From NCBI GenBank assembly GCA_036244855.1, contig BQKZ01000438.1:70542-134541 (forward strand): 64,000 nt of DNA. The letters run 5' to 3'. This DNA comes from Temnopleurus reevesii. Taxonomy: Eukaryota; Echinodermata; Echinoidea; Temnopleuroida; Temnopleuridae. The notes under the pieces are model-generated. The model saw only the letters and a list, made by a program, of their open reading frames with translations. It was not told the DNA's origin and ran no database searches. The translations under genes were made by a program, and so were the position numbers. Below, piece by piece: positions 14,053-25,700 of the stretch; the first letter of the stretch is position 1; each line of letters begins with the position of its first letter.

Positions 14053-15217
14053 TGATCTGTAGTTCGCATGTAGGATAAGTGTTGTGTACAGTGCGTTCAT
14101 CCCTTTTCACGGGTTTCTCTCCAGAGAAGCGGAGAATGGCCAGCAGGCATGTTAGATACATTGACGTCAATCTCTGATTCGGGCAGACCGGGGCAGAATT
14201 AGTAGCCTCCCTCCACCTCCTTTACAATCTTATCAAGCATTTCCTCCCTTTTTTAAACACTTAATATCGCTAGATTTTACCCATTCTTATCTAAGCCAAG
14301 CTCAGTGACCTTTACATAATGTTCTTGCTTTGATAAGTTCATCATTTTTTTGTAATGTTTACTTTGGGAAATAAATCTTTCATCATTAATCTTACCGAAC
14401 TATATTATTAAAATAGATATGACAAAATGTCTTGAAGTTGCAATTCGTCATCTAATGACCCAGTCATTATCTTGTTGGCTCATTTTGACAATCACTTCTA
14501 GAAAAGTATTTTTCTAAAGCAATAGTGAATTGAAATAAATTAAAAGATACTAAAAAGGCACTATCATTCCTAAAAATTAACATATCAATGACATTTGTAG
14601 AATTGTTGACAGCTGATTTAAATTCTATAATTGGTATTTCGTAGGGATATCATTCGTGTGTCACATCCACTTTGGATCTGTAATTCCAGTTTATATCCAA
14701 CCATGCAGCGATACCAGTACCAGAATAGGCATTCATTTCTAGTAATGATGGTTGTGAGAGTCACATTTCTCTTCCAGCGCCATAAGAACGTAGCGATTTG
14801 TCTCGACTGAACTCTTAACCTCTCAACACGCATTCCTTGCCTTATCCAACCAGCTCTTCGTGCTTGCTGATAAAGTGCCCAGCCCAATATTGCGAATAGT
14901 AGCAACTGGCGACCAGTTTGTCAAACTAGTCTTGTTCCAAATTACCTTCATTGGTATCTGGTATTCACTATGCATTGTACAGCACTGTAAGCCAGTATAA
15001 TGATTGCCAGGTTGAAGGAAAACATTCTTGTAGCAAAGCAGGATGTGACACATCTTCAATGTAATAATAATTATTTGAAGATTATGTTTAAAATATGGCC
15101 AGTGATATCAAATTTATTGAAAAAGCGAAGAAAGTGAGATTTTTAGGAAGATTTTGACTGTTGGGGGGAGAGGGGAAGATGACGATTTCATTACAATGTC
15201 TACAGTGTAACTAAATT

Positions 15218-15330
15218 GATGATGGGGAGGATGGCGGTGGTGATGGTGATGACAATTGTGATGATACAATAATGATGATGATGTCGGTAATGATATTAAT
15301 TATGATTATAATAATGATGATAGCATTCAT
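15218..15330. repeat. degenerate (GAT)n tract
   Basis: Interrupted gat/ggt/aat triplets. Low complexity only. Confidence 0.7.
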
Positions 15331-16203
15331 TGATAGCAAATATTTTTCTATGTTTTCTTTGTGTGTGCATTTTTAGTATTTACTCATTTGTAAATTCTAT
15401 GAGACTGAGCGGAGTTGTGGTAAAGGTCAATATTTTCCTCCATAGTGGTCTGTCTATCTTTTATTTTATTATATTTATCTGTCTTTGTCGAAGATGATGT
15501 TGTGTCGTAGGGTTTCGTGATGGAAAGATTGACATGGACCCTCGCTGAAGTGACAGTGTGTGTGCGTTTGTCATCCCCTGGTTAGGCTCTCTGCATTAAA
15601 CTCCCAATCTACCTAAATCCCTCGCATGGGACTTCCACAGAGGTGTTCATTACACACTGGATTTATCCCCAGACCAAGAAGATGTATCTCCTTCTGACAC
15701 CCAAGGAACCATGGGGTGGGGGCTGCGAGCTGGAAACGAGATGATTAGGGCAAAAATTGAATAATATTCTGAAAGTACAACCCCCTCCCCCCCCCAAAAA
15801 AAAACAGAAACTGGGGGCTTTTATTACATCTTTTATTCATCCTTAGCCTCTAGAAGCTGGGGATTTAGTCTTGGAAGTTGGAAACAAAGGGTACATTGCA
15901 AAGGGCAGATAATTTTCTGATAGGATCCCCCCCCCAAAAAAAAGAATATAAAGGGGAAAAAATGAAATTTGCATGGGACTTCTAGGAGGTGGTTATTATG
16001 TAAGTCATTAATTTCGAAACAATGGGTTTAAGGTAACAATTGAACATTTTTCTGATAAATTTGTAGTCCATACAGTATAAGCTGAAGTTTTCTTGGTGGT
16101 TTTATTTTTGCTAATTTCGCGGTTATGGCCTTGCGAAAATTTCCACTCTATATGATGCACATTCATATGTGTACAAACACTGTCAAAAACGTGAAAATGA
16201 CAA

Positions 16204-16453
16204 CACGCCAATGTGCCAAACTGGTCAGAAATCGCGAAAATATCTGTACGCTAAAATATTGGCTTATACAGTACCTACCCCAACAAAAAACACGCCAAGG
16301 TGCCAAACTGGTCAGAAATCTGTACGCTAAAATATTGGCTTATACAGTACCTGCCCCAACAAAAAACACGCCAATGTGCCAAACTGGTCAGAAATCGCGA
16401 AAATATCTGTACGCTAAAATATTGGCTTATACAGTGCCTACCCCAACAAAAAG
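16204..16453. repeat. three-copy tandem repeat, period 76-87 bp
   Basis: Units start with 'cacgcca' at 16204, 16291 and 16367 and end 'ccccaacaaaaaa'. Unit 2 lacks 11 bases (gcgaaaatatc). Units are otherwise over 95% alike. They sit inside sequence with transposon-like 'tttcgcggttatggcc' motifs. Confidence 0.9.
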
Positions 16454-17250
16454 ATTCAAAGAAAAAGAAGAACTTAAGTTCCACCCTCAATCCTCTGATC
16501 TGTGCATCCCTGCTTTGCATTTCCACTACACACTCCCTGTAATTTACAAGGTCGTGCCATGTCTGTTTTCACAAAGATGAATGTATCAAATCTGAAAAAT
16601 GTTTGCGGAAGATATGGATTGAAACATCATAGAACTTAGAAACAATGGTCATCCAGTCATTGGGGGAAGGAGATATAGGAATTTCAGTGAATAATCTCAC
16701 TGGAATGCTAATGATGACAGGCCCAAAGACTTTTGTGGGTTGGAGATTCTCTATATTTGGAGAAAATTGTAGAAAGTGAGAATGGTTTCCGTGAGGGAGT
16801 GGGTGAGAGAGATAGGGAGAAGGGGTATTAAAGGAGGAATGCAAAAGATAAAAATGAAAGTGGGAGGCACATGGAGGGACAAAGAGTTTGGATATAGAGA
16901 GCATGTAGTCCTAAAAATTGAAAAAGGGGTGTGCTTTTCTTTAAATATATAGTTATTCCAATAACAGGAACTGTGCGAAGATAGTTTCTAATATTGAGAA
17001 TATCATGTGGTAAAAGAAATGAATAGAAAGAAAGACATTTAGACAGACAGACAGACAGAGAGAGAGAGAGAAAGAAAGAAAGTTTGACACATGTCTTCTG
17101 TTTATTCGATTGAATAAGAATGTATTCAAGCATCTGAGAGAAAAAGAAGCAAAATAAAAAAAAAGCAATGAGAAAAAGGATGATAAAAGATGTGCAATAT
17201 TTATATCTCTTGAGAGTTTTTCTGATATTTCATGTTTAGCAATAATGCAA

Positions 17251-17374
17251 AATGTTTTTGAAATTTTGGCAAAGAAATGAACTTCACACCCTTGAATGAT
17301 AGAAACCAAATAATGTTTTGAAATTTAGGAGAAGAAATGAACTTCAAGAGACCTTGAATCAGAGAGAGCAAATA
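17251..17374. repeat. two-copy tandem repeat, period 61 bp
   Basis: aatgtttttgaaattttggc…ccttgaatga…caaataatg at 17251 recurs diverged at 17312. Confidence 0.65.
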
Positions 17375-18017
17375 ATGTGATTTTTCAACTGTTTTCCCAT
17401 AACATTCTTGTTTATTTTGTCATTCAATCATAAGAATGTGACTTTGGAAGACAATGCAAATAGTAAATGTACCAAACTTTTTACAGAAATTAGATACCTC
17501 GATTTGATAATATTTTCATCTGGGAAGAGTTTAATTGATAGAAACTGAGAGTTCATGTGAAAGAAATTGATGACACAGAGTTTGATTGTTTATTCATCTC
17601 AGAATGAACGATTTTGATACCTTTTTATGAAAGACTTTTGATATTTGATAGTAATATTTGTGACTATACTTTGTCTTCTTTTCCTCCTTTTAGTTGATAA
17701 TTACAAGTACAATTGACAATTAAGACAGTTGTGTCATGTTTTGTTTCTTTTATATGTTCATGTAGAAATCAATTAAAATATATATACTCTATTATGCTCT
17801 TTGTGATATTCATTACTTGTATTTTTTCCTGAGTTCCTTTATACTTACAAAATATAATGCTAGGTAATGATTTTAAAACTGTGAGAGTATCATGAGATTT
17901 CCTTTGGTTGTGCTGGTTTGGAGTAAACTATTAGAATGTCATGTTGTTCAAGAATAGATAAGTTTATAAGATTAATTTATGATTTTCCTTTTCTTACTTC
18001 TGTTTTTAATTTGACAG

Positions 18018-18109
18018 ACGATGAAGCAGTGAGTGATTTGATGCTCCATGAGTGACCGCGCCCAGTGCAGGACTCCGCTCATCAGCCTGTCAATCACACG
18101 CCCGTCACC
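18018..18109 (+). promoter_or_regulatory. castor: 5' UTR portion of exon 1, with three upstream AUGs
   Basis: A pyrimidine-rich stretch ending in ttgacag (AG at 18016-18017) gives an acceptor, so this exon has a spliced leader upstream. The 92-base leader holds uORF1 18021-18032 (3 codons), uORF2 18041-18055 (4 codons) and an AUG at 18048 opening a different frame that overlaps the main start and runs to 18386. The in-frame TGA at 18053-18055 means the main protein cannot start upstream of 18056 in this exon. The first in-frame AUG is 18110 in a good context (caccATG). Confidence 0.75.
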
Positions 18110-19493
18110 ATGCTCAAGACCACGCTCAAGCTTGATGCCATCTGCGCCAAGCTGTCCAAGGGTCTCTCTGGGCTCCCACCCCACGAGGAACCCTGCACTG
18201 GGGCCACCCTACCAGGCAGCAACGGATCCCCAAGATACGCCCCCCACCACCAGGACAAGGAGGCGTGCCAACCGGACGTCACCTCAAACCTCAAGACCTT
18301 CCACAATGGGGAAGTTGCGCCCAACTGCAGCGCTCAGCTCCCGACTGGCCAAGCAACGGAGAATGGCTACGGTATCGAGCGATTAGACTACCAGAGGTAT
18401 GACGAGAGAGATGGAGGTGATGATAGTAGGTGTAGCTCGCCGAAGGTTCTTAGCGGAGCCAGCAAGAGGAAAGCGCGGCAGCGTCAGATGAGAGTCGCCG
18501 CGCAGGAAGCGGATAACGGAGCGGACTGGGATGCAGGCTCGATGAACAGTTACCAGGATTGTGATGAGAGTCTGGACAGTGGGGTTGTTGGCTCGCATCA
18601 GGACGAGCCTGTCAACGGGCTGGAACATTGGGACGAGGAGCAGGACGATACTGCGGAACATGAATTTACTCAGGAACATAACCATGATGAAAATATATCT
18701 ATGCAAAATATCCCCTATACACATGCAACTAATTACAAGGCAAATAATGGCAATAAACAAGGACACAATGACCCTTCTTCTTCTTCCAAAGAGATGGAGG
18801 TTGCTCCTTACAAGGTTGCGGGGCATGAACTGCGCTCCCGTAGCAGTAGTAAGGTACCTATTTATGATGAATCTGGGCTTTCAGACGAGGACGAGGGCGC
18901 CGCTAAGGCAACCTACGATCCCCGAGCAATAATGGAGTATGCTGAACGCAGCTGGTGCAATGAAAACGGTACTGAAATTGAGGAAGGACTCGAAACCAAT
19001 GGTGTTGTTTGTGATGTGGATGATAGTGATCGGGCCGATGCGGCGGCGCAAGGGTCTGACGCGAAGCAGCGTAGACGGAGAGGCAGGCCGAGCAAGAGTG
19101 AACTGATGAAAATGTCCGAGGAGCAGGAGGAGAGAATACCCGAAGCTCCAGAGATGGAGCAAAAGGGAGACTTATGTCCTCCGGAGCAAGGAGACATGGA
19201 GCATGATCAGATGGAGGAGGAGGGGGAGGAGCAGGAGGTGGAGTATGTAGAGGCCATGGAGGAAGAAGATCAAGAAGATCCGATAGATACCTCCACATCT
19301 CCACCACCTCCATCCTTGCCCCCTAAGATGACAAAGGATGGGCAGATGGATCCAGGAACGCCCTACGATGTCGAGGGAGTGGAGGCTGTGAAGGAGTATG
19401 CTACAGACACCATGAAGGAGTTCCTTGGAATGTATGGATACATGGAGGAAGGAGCTCAGGCAAGGGATGAAGATCTTCCGATTGAACACATCC
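18110..19493 (+). CDS. castor: castor coding exon 1 (N-terminal regulatory region)
   Basis: Encodes residues 1-461 plus one base (donor gtaagt at 19494, phase 1). It begins [18 protein letters not shown]; the LKLxAICAKLS segment matches the N-terminus of vertebrate CASZ1, where that segment has been linked to NuRD co-repressor binding. The middle is polar and acidic with no zinc finger. RRRRGRPSK at 321-329 has an AT-hook-like GRP core. [15 protein letters not shown] at 430-444 is a conserved CASZ1 motif. Read-through past the donor meets a stop at 19523-19525, so splicing is required. The upstream in-frame stop at 18053 supports the start at 18110. Confidence 0.93.
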
Positions 19494-19686
19494 GTAAGTA
19501 TCGTTTGCACCACGTGAACGTTTAGGGTACTGATGATGATGGTAACAATGACGATAACAATCATGATGATGCTGGCAGTGGTGGTGGCAAGAGTGGTCAC
19601 GCCAATGATATGATGATGATGATGATGTTGATGATGATGACGATGCTAATGATGATGATGATGATGATGAAGATACTAATGATGAC

Positions 19687-19720
<34 letters not shown>

Positions 19721-22700
19721 CTAACATTGATGATGATGATGATGATGATGATGCTAACATTGATGATGATGATGATGGTGATGATGTTGATGATGAGGAT
19801 GATGATGATGATAATGCTGATAATGACAATGGTGTTGTTGATGAGGACAATGATGATGAGTGTGATTATGACGACGATAACGATAATGATGTTACTGATA
19901 ATGGCAATAATGATTAGACGGCGAGGATGATGATGATGATGAAGAAGGTGCTTTCGGTCATGGAGAATGTAAAGTCTACGGAGGATTTAATGATGATGTG
20001 AACAATTTTAATGACAATATGATACCAATTTAGAAACAAATAGTTACTTTCAGTTGTCTTTCAATGCAAATGATAAAGATCTGAAATGTCACAGTTCATA
20101 GCTAAAATGAAGACAAAATATTCACCACCATCTCTTTGCCCAAAATCGCATCCTTCCTCATCTCAAAATTGTTTGTCAGCAAGAAAATCTCTAATTGGCT
20201 TTTATATTCTGGATATATAACCTAAAGATATCTTCAATCAAACCATCAACTCCAATGATAGAATCTTGAGAAAGCAATAATATTAATTTCCTGGATCCTT
20301 CCTCCTGTCTGAAACGCCCCAACCTTGAGTTACAAAAGCTCTTCTCGCTTCGTTTTCTAACAAAATTTAATTAGAGGTATTGCCCATTTATACTGTAAGG
20401 CATTGTCCCAAATAATATAAGTTGATTATCAAATTCAATAAATTTTGAGATTTCTAACCTAAGGGATAAATCTCCGCAATCCGGCCAATATGAACGTCCT
20501 AAATGCCTGGATTTTGGAGAATATTGCCAATATCCTCACTTGGCGTATATTTTGTTTTCTTCAAGCGGCAAGCTTCTTTTTAATAAAAAATCTGAGGGGT
20601 ACTTGAAAAATGTGGCGATGAAGAATGAGTGGAAGAATGAAAGAGAGATTGAAGGAGAAAAGACGAGACTGGTGTCAACATATAATAGGATTCTTTCTAA
20701 TTAAGTGCTGTGAAACATAGTTGGGTTTTATATATTTTGAAAAGAAAAATGCTAAAGAAGATGTTGCTTTTACGATAGATGAAATAATTTGAATGCGTTG
20801 AAATCATTTGTTAAGACTTCAAGAAAACAAAATATAGAGTGAATGAAAACATTTTAGAAAGAGAGAGAAAGAGAGAGAGGGAAAGGGAGGGGGCAAATCT
20901 GTAATTAACACTGTGTTACACTCAAATATTTATGCCGTTCTCTTGGAGGCAGAAACACAACTTTTTATTGATATTTCCTTGACATTTACCTTCATTCCAT
21001 TGCCATGGCAACTCCTTTGAAACAAAATAAATGACTCTTTTTCATATTGGTGAAAATCACCTGCCTCTAGCAGCGATTCTCAATGGTGATTTTGAAATTA
21101 GATTTTTATGACCAAGTATCATATTTAATAAACTTCTTGTCAGAGTCAACCCTTTATAGGAGTGATATAATTTTGAAGTGCCTTCAGATTCATAGATTTT
21201 TATGGAAACAAAATGAACAAAAATAAATTTGATATTTCAAGGTGTTTTTAACTTCCTTTCCATTCAATAGTTTGCACATTTCAGCTCCTAACATACATTG
21301 CCCTTATACCATCCCTTCTTAATGGTAATTAAATGGATCCAATATTTTGGTCTATATTTTGTTAAAATTTACCATTATTTTCCCCAACCCATCATATTCA
21401 CAAACACATAAAATGTGAAAAGCAGTTTTAATACTGTTTCAACACTCAATGTAACATTTGAATTAAGTTCTCTTGGGTCTTATTTGACGTTGAAAGCTAT
21501 CTCATTATACTGATCAATTTTGGTGCAATTCATCATACAATTAGGCCATATCATACTCTCTTTCAGTACTGTTTTGATGCTGTTGGCATGGTAATTTAGA
21601 ATTTATTGCATTTTGGCATCCATTAGTAAAATGTACTTCACAGAACATCACAGTACCTGTACAGTAAATGCATCTCGACAGCTTTGCAGCTAAAACTCAA
21701 TGATCCGACGTCAATTTTGATAATGACTCTAGTTTTCACCTGCACTGCAAGGAGTATAAACTGATCATCATTTTAATTGATCACAGTGCGTTTTAATTGT
21801 GTTGTAAATGGAGTAAACCTATGTAAAAGCAACCTTGTATCTTTGAGTGATACAAAAGGGATAAATTTGGAGGGAACATACAATTTATCAAATTATTATT
21901 TGTTATTTTCAAGGCCTTTTTGTGAAATTGACGAGTGTTTCTATGAGCATTCCTGCCTGGGAGGTCTTACTATTGTATGGGAATAATTTATAAACTGCAT
22001 GTATCATTGACTGAATTCATGCAACATATCTTATTGCTCCACCTGCATCAAACTAGAAAATTGGATATGTTGCAATTCCAGAAAGTGTGTTTTTTCATTA
22101 ATAGGTAGAGTATCTTTACATTTTACTGAAGAGCAGATTGTGGTGTAGGGTTAATTTTTTTCAGAATTGTTCATTTTAGCTTGATGCAAAATTTAATTAG
22201 ATTCAATTATTTCAATGAAATTATCAGGTAGACAGCATGCAGAGATTATACCAATAGCAATTGCCTTAGGTTGGCTTGTGGCCGCTAATTTGAGGCCTAG
22301 ATTACATAATTTTGTGACTTTGTTCAGAAATCGTATTTTTGCCTAAAATTTATGTTTATTGAATGTGTGATCTTCCTATTTTGTATTTTTTTTAGAAGAA
22401 CATATAGATTAACAGATAACAGATCTGCATGTGCAGTGATAAGTGATCTTGTAAAATGCATCACAAATGGGGTCCCTGATAATATTAGACATGAGAGTAT
22501 GAAAATAGACAAGATCCTTTCCCAGATAGCAGAGCATCAACATGATTATCACCAACCTAATCATCTATTATCATCTGCCAAAATGTTCTGAGTAAATAAC
22601 CCGACCCTATTATGCTTTGTTTCCCATCCTTTTGTACATAATTACTCATAGCTTCATCTCTCAAAGCAGAATAGCAAATAATCGTAAGCACCAACATGCA

Positions 22701-25700
22701 GAATAAAACAAACTAAAGCGAGACAAACTACCCCCAAGTCAGGTTGTTTACACCCATTGCCCTGGCAACCGATGGCTTTTATTCCCATCAAACAAGAGAG
22801 CAATTTCTACAGCCAGTTTTGGTTGCCATGGAGTAATTTGGTATTCGTTCAAATTCAATGGGATGCATCCAAGCGCTTATTTGTGAGCCTCATAAATATG
22901 GGGTGGTTGTTTTCAATTGTTGCCGTGGTTTCTGCCAAGTGTGTCGAGGGTTCAATACAGGCTTCCTATTCGGGGAGAGGGGAAGAGGAAATATACTGGT
23001 GTCGATTTGGACAGGTTTGAATGAAAAGCGAAAAATCTCCTCTTTTTTGTTGCGCATGTAAGGGCTCTCATATAATTGGTTGATATTGATAGGTTTTCAT
23101 TAGGAGTCCATGCACATGTAGCCATGGCAACAATAAAGCTTGTCTCTCAAAATGATGAACAGGGTTTTGATATGGTTTCCTGACTATTAAAAAACAGATA
23201 GGGGATGAAAATATTGCACAAAGAGCTCACACCGTACAGGTGTATAAACATGTATTACATGAAATTGCGATACATGATTCTTTGGCAGCTTGTCAGCATT
23301 TTTAATGCAAATTTTAATGCAGTATAATTCAATAATTGCTCATTTGTCATTAGATGAATATGAAAAGTTGACAAGTGGATTGCAATCTTTTATATATTTT
23401 ACATTTTATGTTGATTTCAAAATAAGATCACCTTTACTCCAATTCTAAATACATAAATAGTTAAAATTATGAACACTAGAAATGGGTTGTAATTAGGAAT
23501 GATTTTTAAGGGTGGCATGACATGGAGGAAATAATTCAGGAAAGCTCAATTTTTTTAGATGTGGCAGTAATTTTATGACCATGGAAGAAAAAAGAAGATC
23601 TCATTTTTAGCCCCAAACTTTAGGCTGGGACTATGTTTATAATTTAGTAATAGTGTCTCAATAACCTGTAATCTTTCATTTCGTGAAATTATATTCATGT
23701 GAATATTCCAGTTGTAAACTTTATCTTAAGCTTTTGTTCTCTTTAAAGGATAAGATGCAATATTGCAACCTGGGATATAAGATGAAAGACTTTCCGGCTC
23801 AGGTTTCTTTCATTAAGCCGAAATAATTTAGGTCAACATCGCACAAATTGTGAAATCTTATCTTTGCATGGACTATGCCGAAATAACGGGCAAATCAGGA
23901 GGCTGATCGGTGTGTTGATACAGCATGGAGGGATGCAAGGCTTCTAATATCCTATTCCAATGGCCTAGCACATCTCTGGGTTGAAAGGATAAAAGCGGTC
24001 CTCGGGCAACGTTTCCAATGCGCACCTGAAGCCAGATCGGCTTAATTCATGAGAGATGTTTCAGTGATGTAAAATGAACCTTTTTCATTAAGATGCCTCA
24101 TCTCTTTTACCATCTCCTCTCGTTTTTTATCGCGCTCGTACTCTTCGCCAAGTTCCACTTAAGTTTTAGTTTGTCACTATCTGTTTGGCTCTTGACGATA
24201 CCGGTCCCTACAGCGTCCTACGTGAGCATCCCACTCCCTTTCCTGCTTCATTATTACCTTTTTGTTTTGTTCAATTTGGTGTCTATTTCTTGTGTGCTTT
24301 GTCTTTCATCTTGCGAAGTTTTTCTCCTTTTTCTACATGTATGAAGAGGATCTATTCCTTTACTCTAATTTCTCCCTCCTGTGGCGGCTGTACGTCTGAC
24401 ACTATAAGTTTGCCTTGCCCTAGATATCGATAGTAATTATTTAGGATTTCTTGTACCCGGTAATTACTTCCCAATTACTCTTTTATTGTTGGGGTTCTAA
24501 TTGTGACTAACTCCCCTTTCTCTCTCACAAACATACTAAGCTATTAGCTCGTTTATATTCTTTTTGTTGTATGGTTCCTATCTGAAATCTTCTTGCTCAG
24601 CATGATTTTCGTTTTACTTCACTCTTGTTCTTTTGCATTGATAGCTTATTTTCGCCATTTTATCTGTCTATGGGGGTGTTGCTCAAAAGTTGCAGTTGAT
24701 CGGAATGTGCCAATCAAAATCAATGTTTCATGCACGTCTTGTTAAATATGCGTACCGTGCGCAAATAAAAATGCGCGTTACAATCTGCAAAGTTGCAGTT
24801 GATTTGCAGTTGATTTTGAACAACACCCCCTATTTTTCTCCCTTGGCTTAAATATTACTTGTTCTGTTTTTTTGCTAGTCCTTCTCTTTTTGTAGAAGTA
24901 TTAGTTATGAGGCACCCTTTCATTATGTATCTTGCTATCAAATGCGAGTAGCCTTATTATTCTTTTTTGTTTGGAAGCAAAAAATGAGTTGTCTTTTTGT
25001 TTCAGAGCAAATTTTGATGGGGATAATGATTTGTTTACATTTTCTTGCTTCAAATTCTTTTATTTGGGTTTCTCATTTCATGCAGTATTTTCTACTTTTA
25101 CTCCATTTTCATATTATTTACTAATTCTCTAACCCCTTGTCAATGTCATACTCAGAAGACGACTTTTAGATTAAAAAATACCAGTGCAATTATCCATCCT
25201 CTCTTTTAGCAGCTCTTGAAGTGATTTTGCGAGCATGAAAGTTTGATTTGAGAGATGGTCTCAACTGGCGTTCTCACCTGATGTCGCTTTCTTCATGACC
25301 TTTACACACAAGGAGCATGGGGTAATACTCAGTGCAAACAACTCGAGCCAACCCGAGCTATCCAGGATCTCCCTGCCTTGGCTATTAACAGCACCGCTGA
25401 AACGGGCACTCGCCAAATTTGGAATTTGATACAAACCAATTCGATATTAGCACGGGGATGAGAAGATTGGTGAAAAAAGGGTAGAAATTTGAAGGGGCTA
25501 GGATTGGGAAATTTGTTTTTGGCAATTTTGCTTCTTATAGTGCATTAATAAGATTTTTCTTATTTGGTATAAATTTTTATCCATCTTTTTGTTTGTTTTT
25601 AATTTGTTTCACTGCTATCAAGCATTCTTTGCAATAGGTACTGGAAGAGATTGAAATTGTATTTTGTTTTACAAGGTGTTTTTTTTTTTCACTAATATCT

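Larger units (their letters stand above)
1..18017. other. upstream noncoding region
   Basis: No ORF here shows exon-like composition, splice structure or a recognisable protein. The longer open frames are antisense to purine-rich or (CT)n/(GA)n tracts. It holds the repeats listed separately. A moderately CpG-richer stretch at about 11150-11440 is open in several frames, but no family or splice context was recognised. Upstream noncoding castor exons and the promoter may be here but could not be located. Confidence 0.6.

Noticed and set aside
13746..14100. Open frames rich in Ser/Leu or Arg/Glu on both strands
   Set aside because: They are translations of a (CT)n microsatellite, with no splice or family signal.
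14618..15059. Possible gene fragment on the minus strand
   Set aside because: Two short overlapping frames with no recognisable motif; the region contains loosely repeated phrases and may be an old transposon.
16204..16453. CRISPR-like spaced repeat
   Set aside because: Three near-identical contiguous units without unique spacers, in a eukaryotic genome: an ordinary tandem repeat.
18048..18386. 112-codon frame overlapping the castor start
   Set aside because: Out of frame with the conserved protein and Pro/Arg/Thr-rich as expected for a shadow frame. Retained only as an upstream ORF.
19401..19930. Poly-Met and poly-Ser open frames
   Set aside because: They are frames of a GAT triplet array in intron 1; the exon 1 donor at 19494 ends the real coding sequence.
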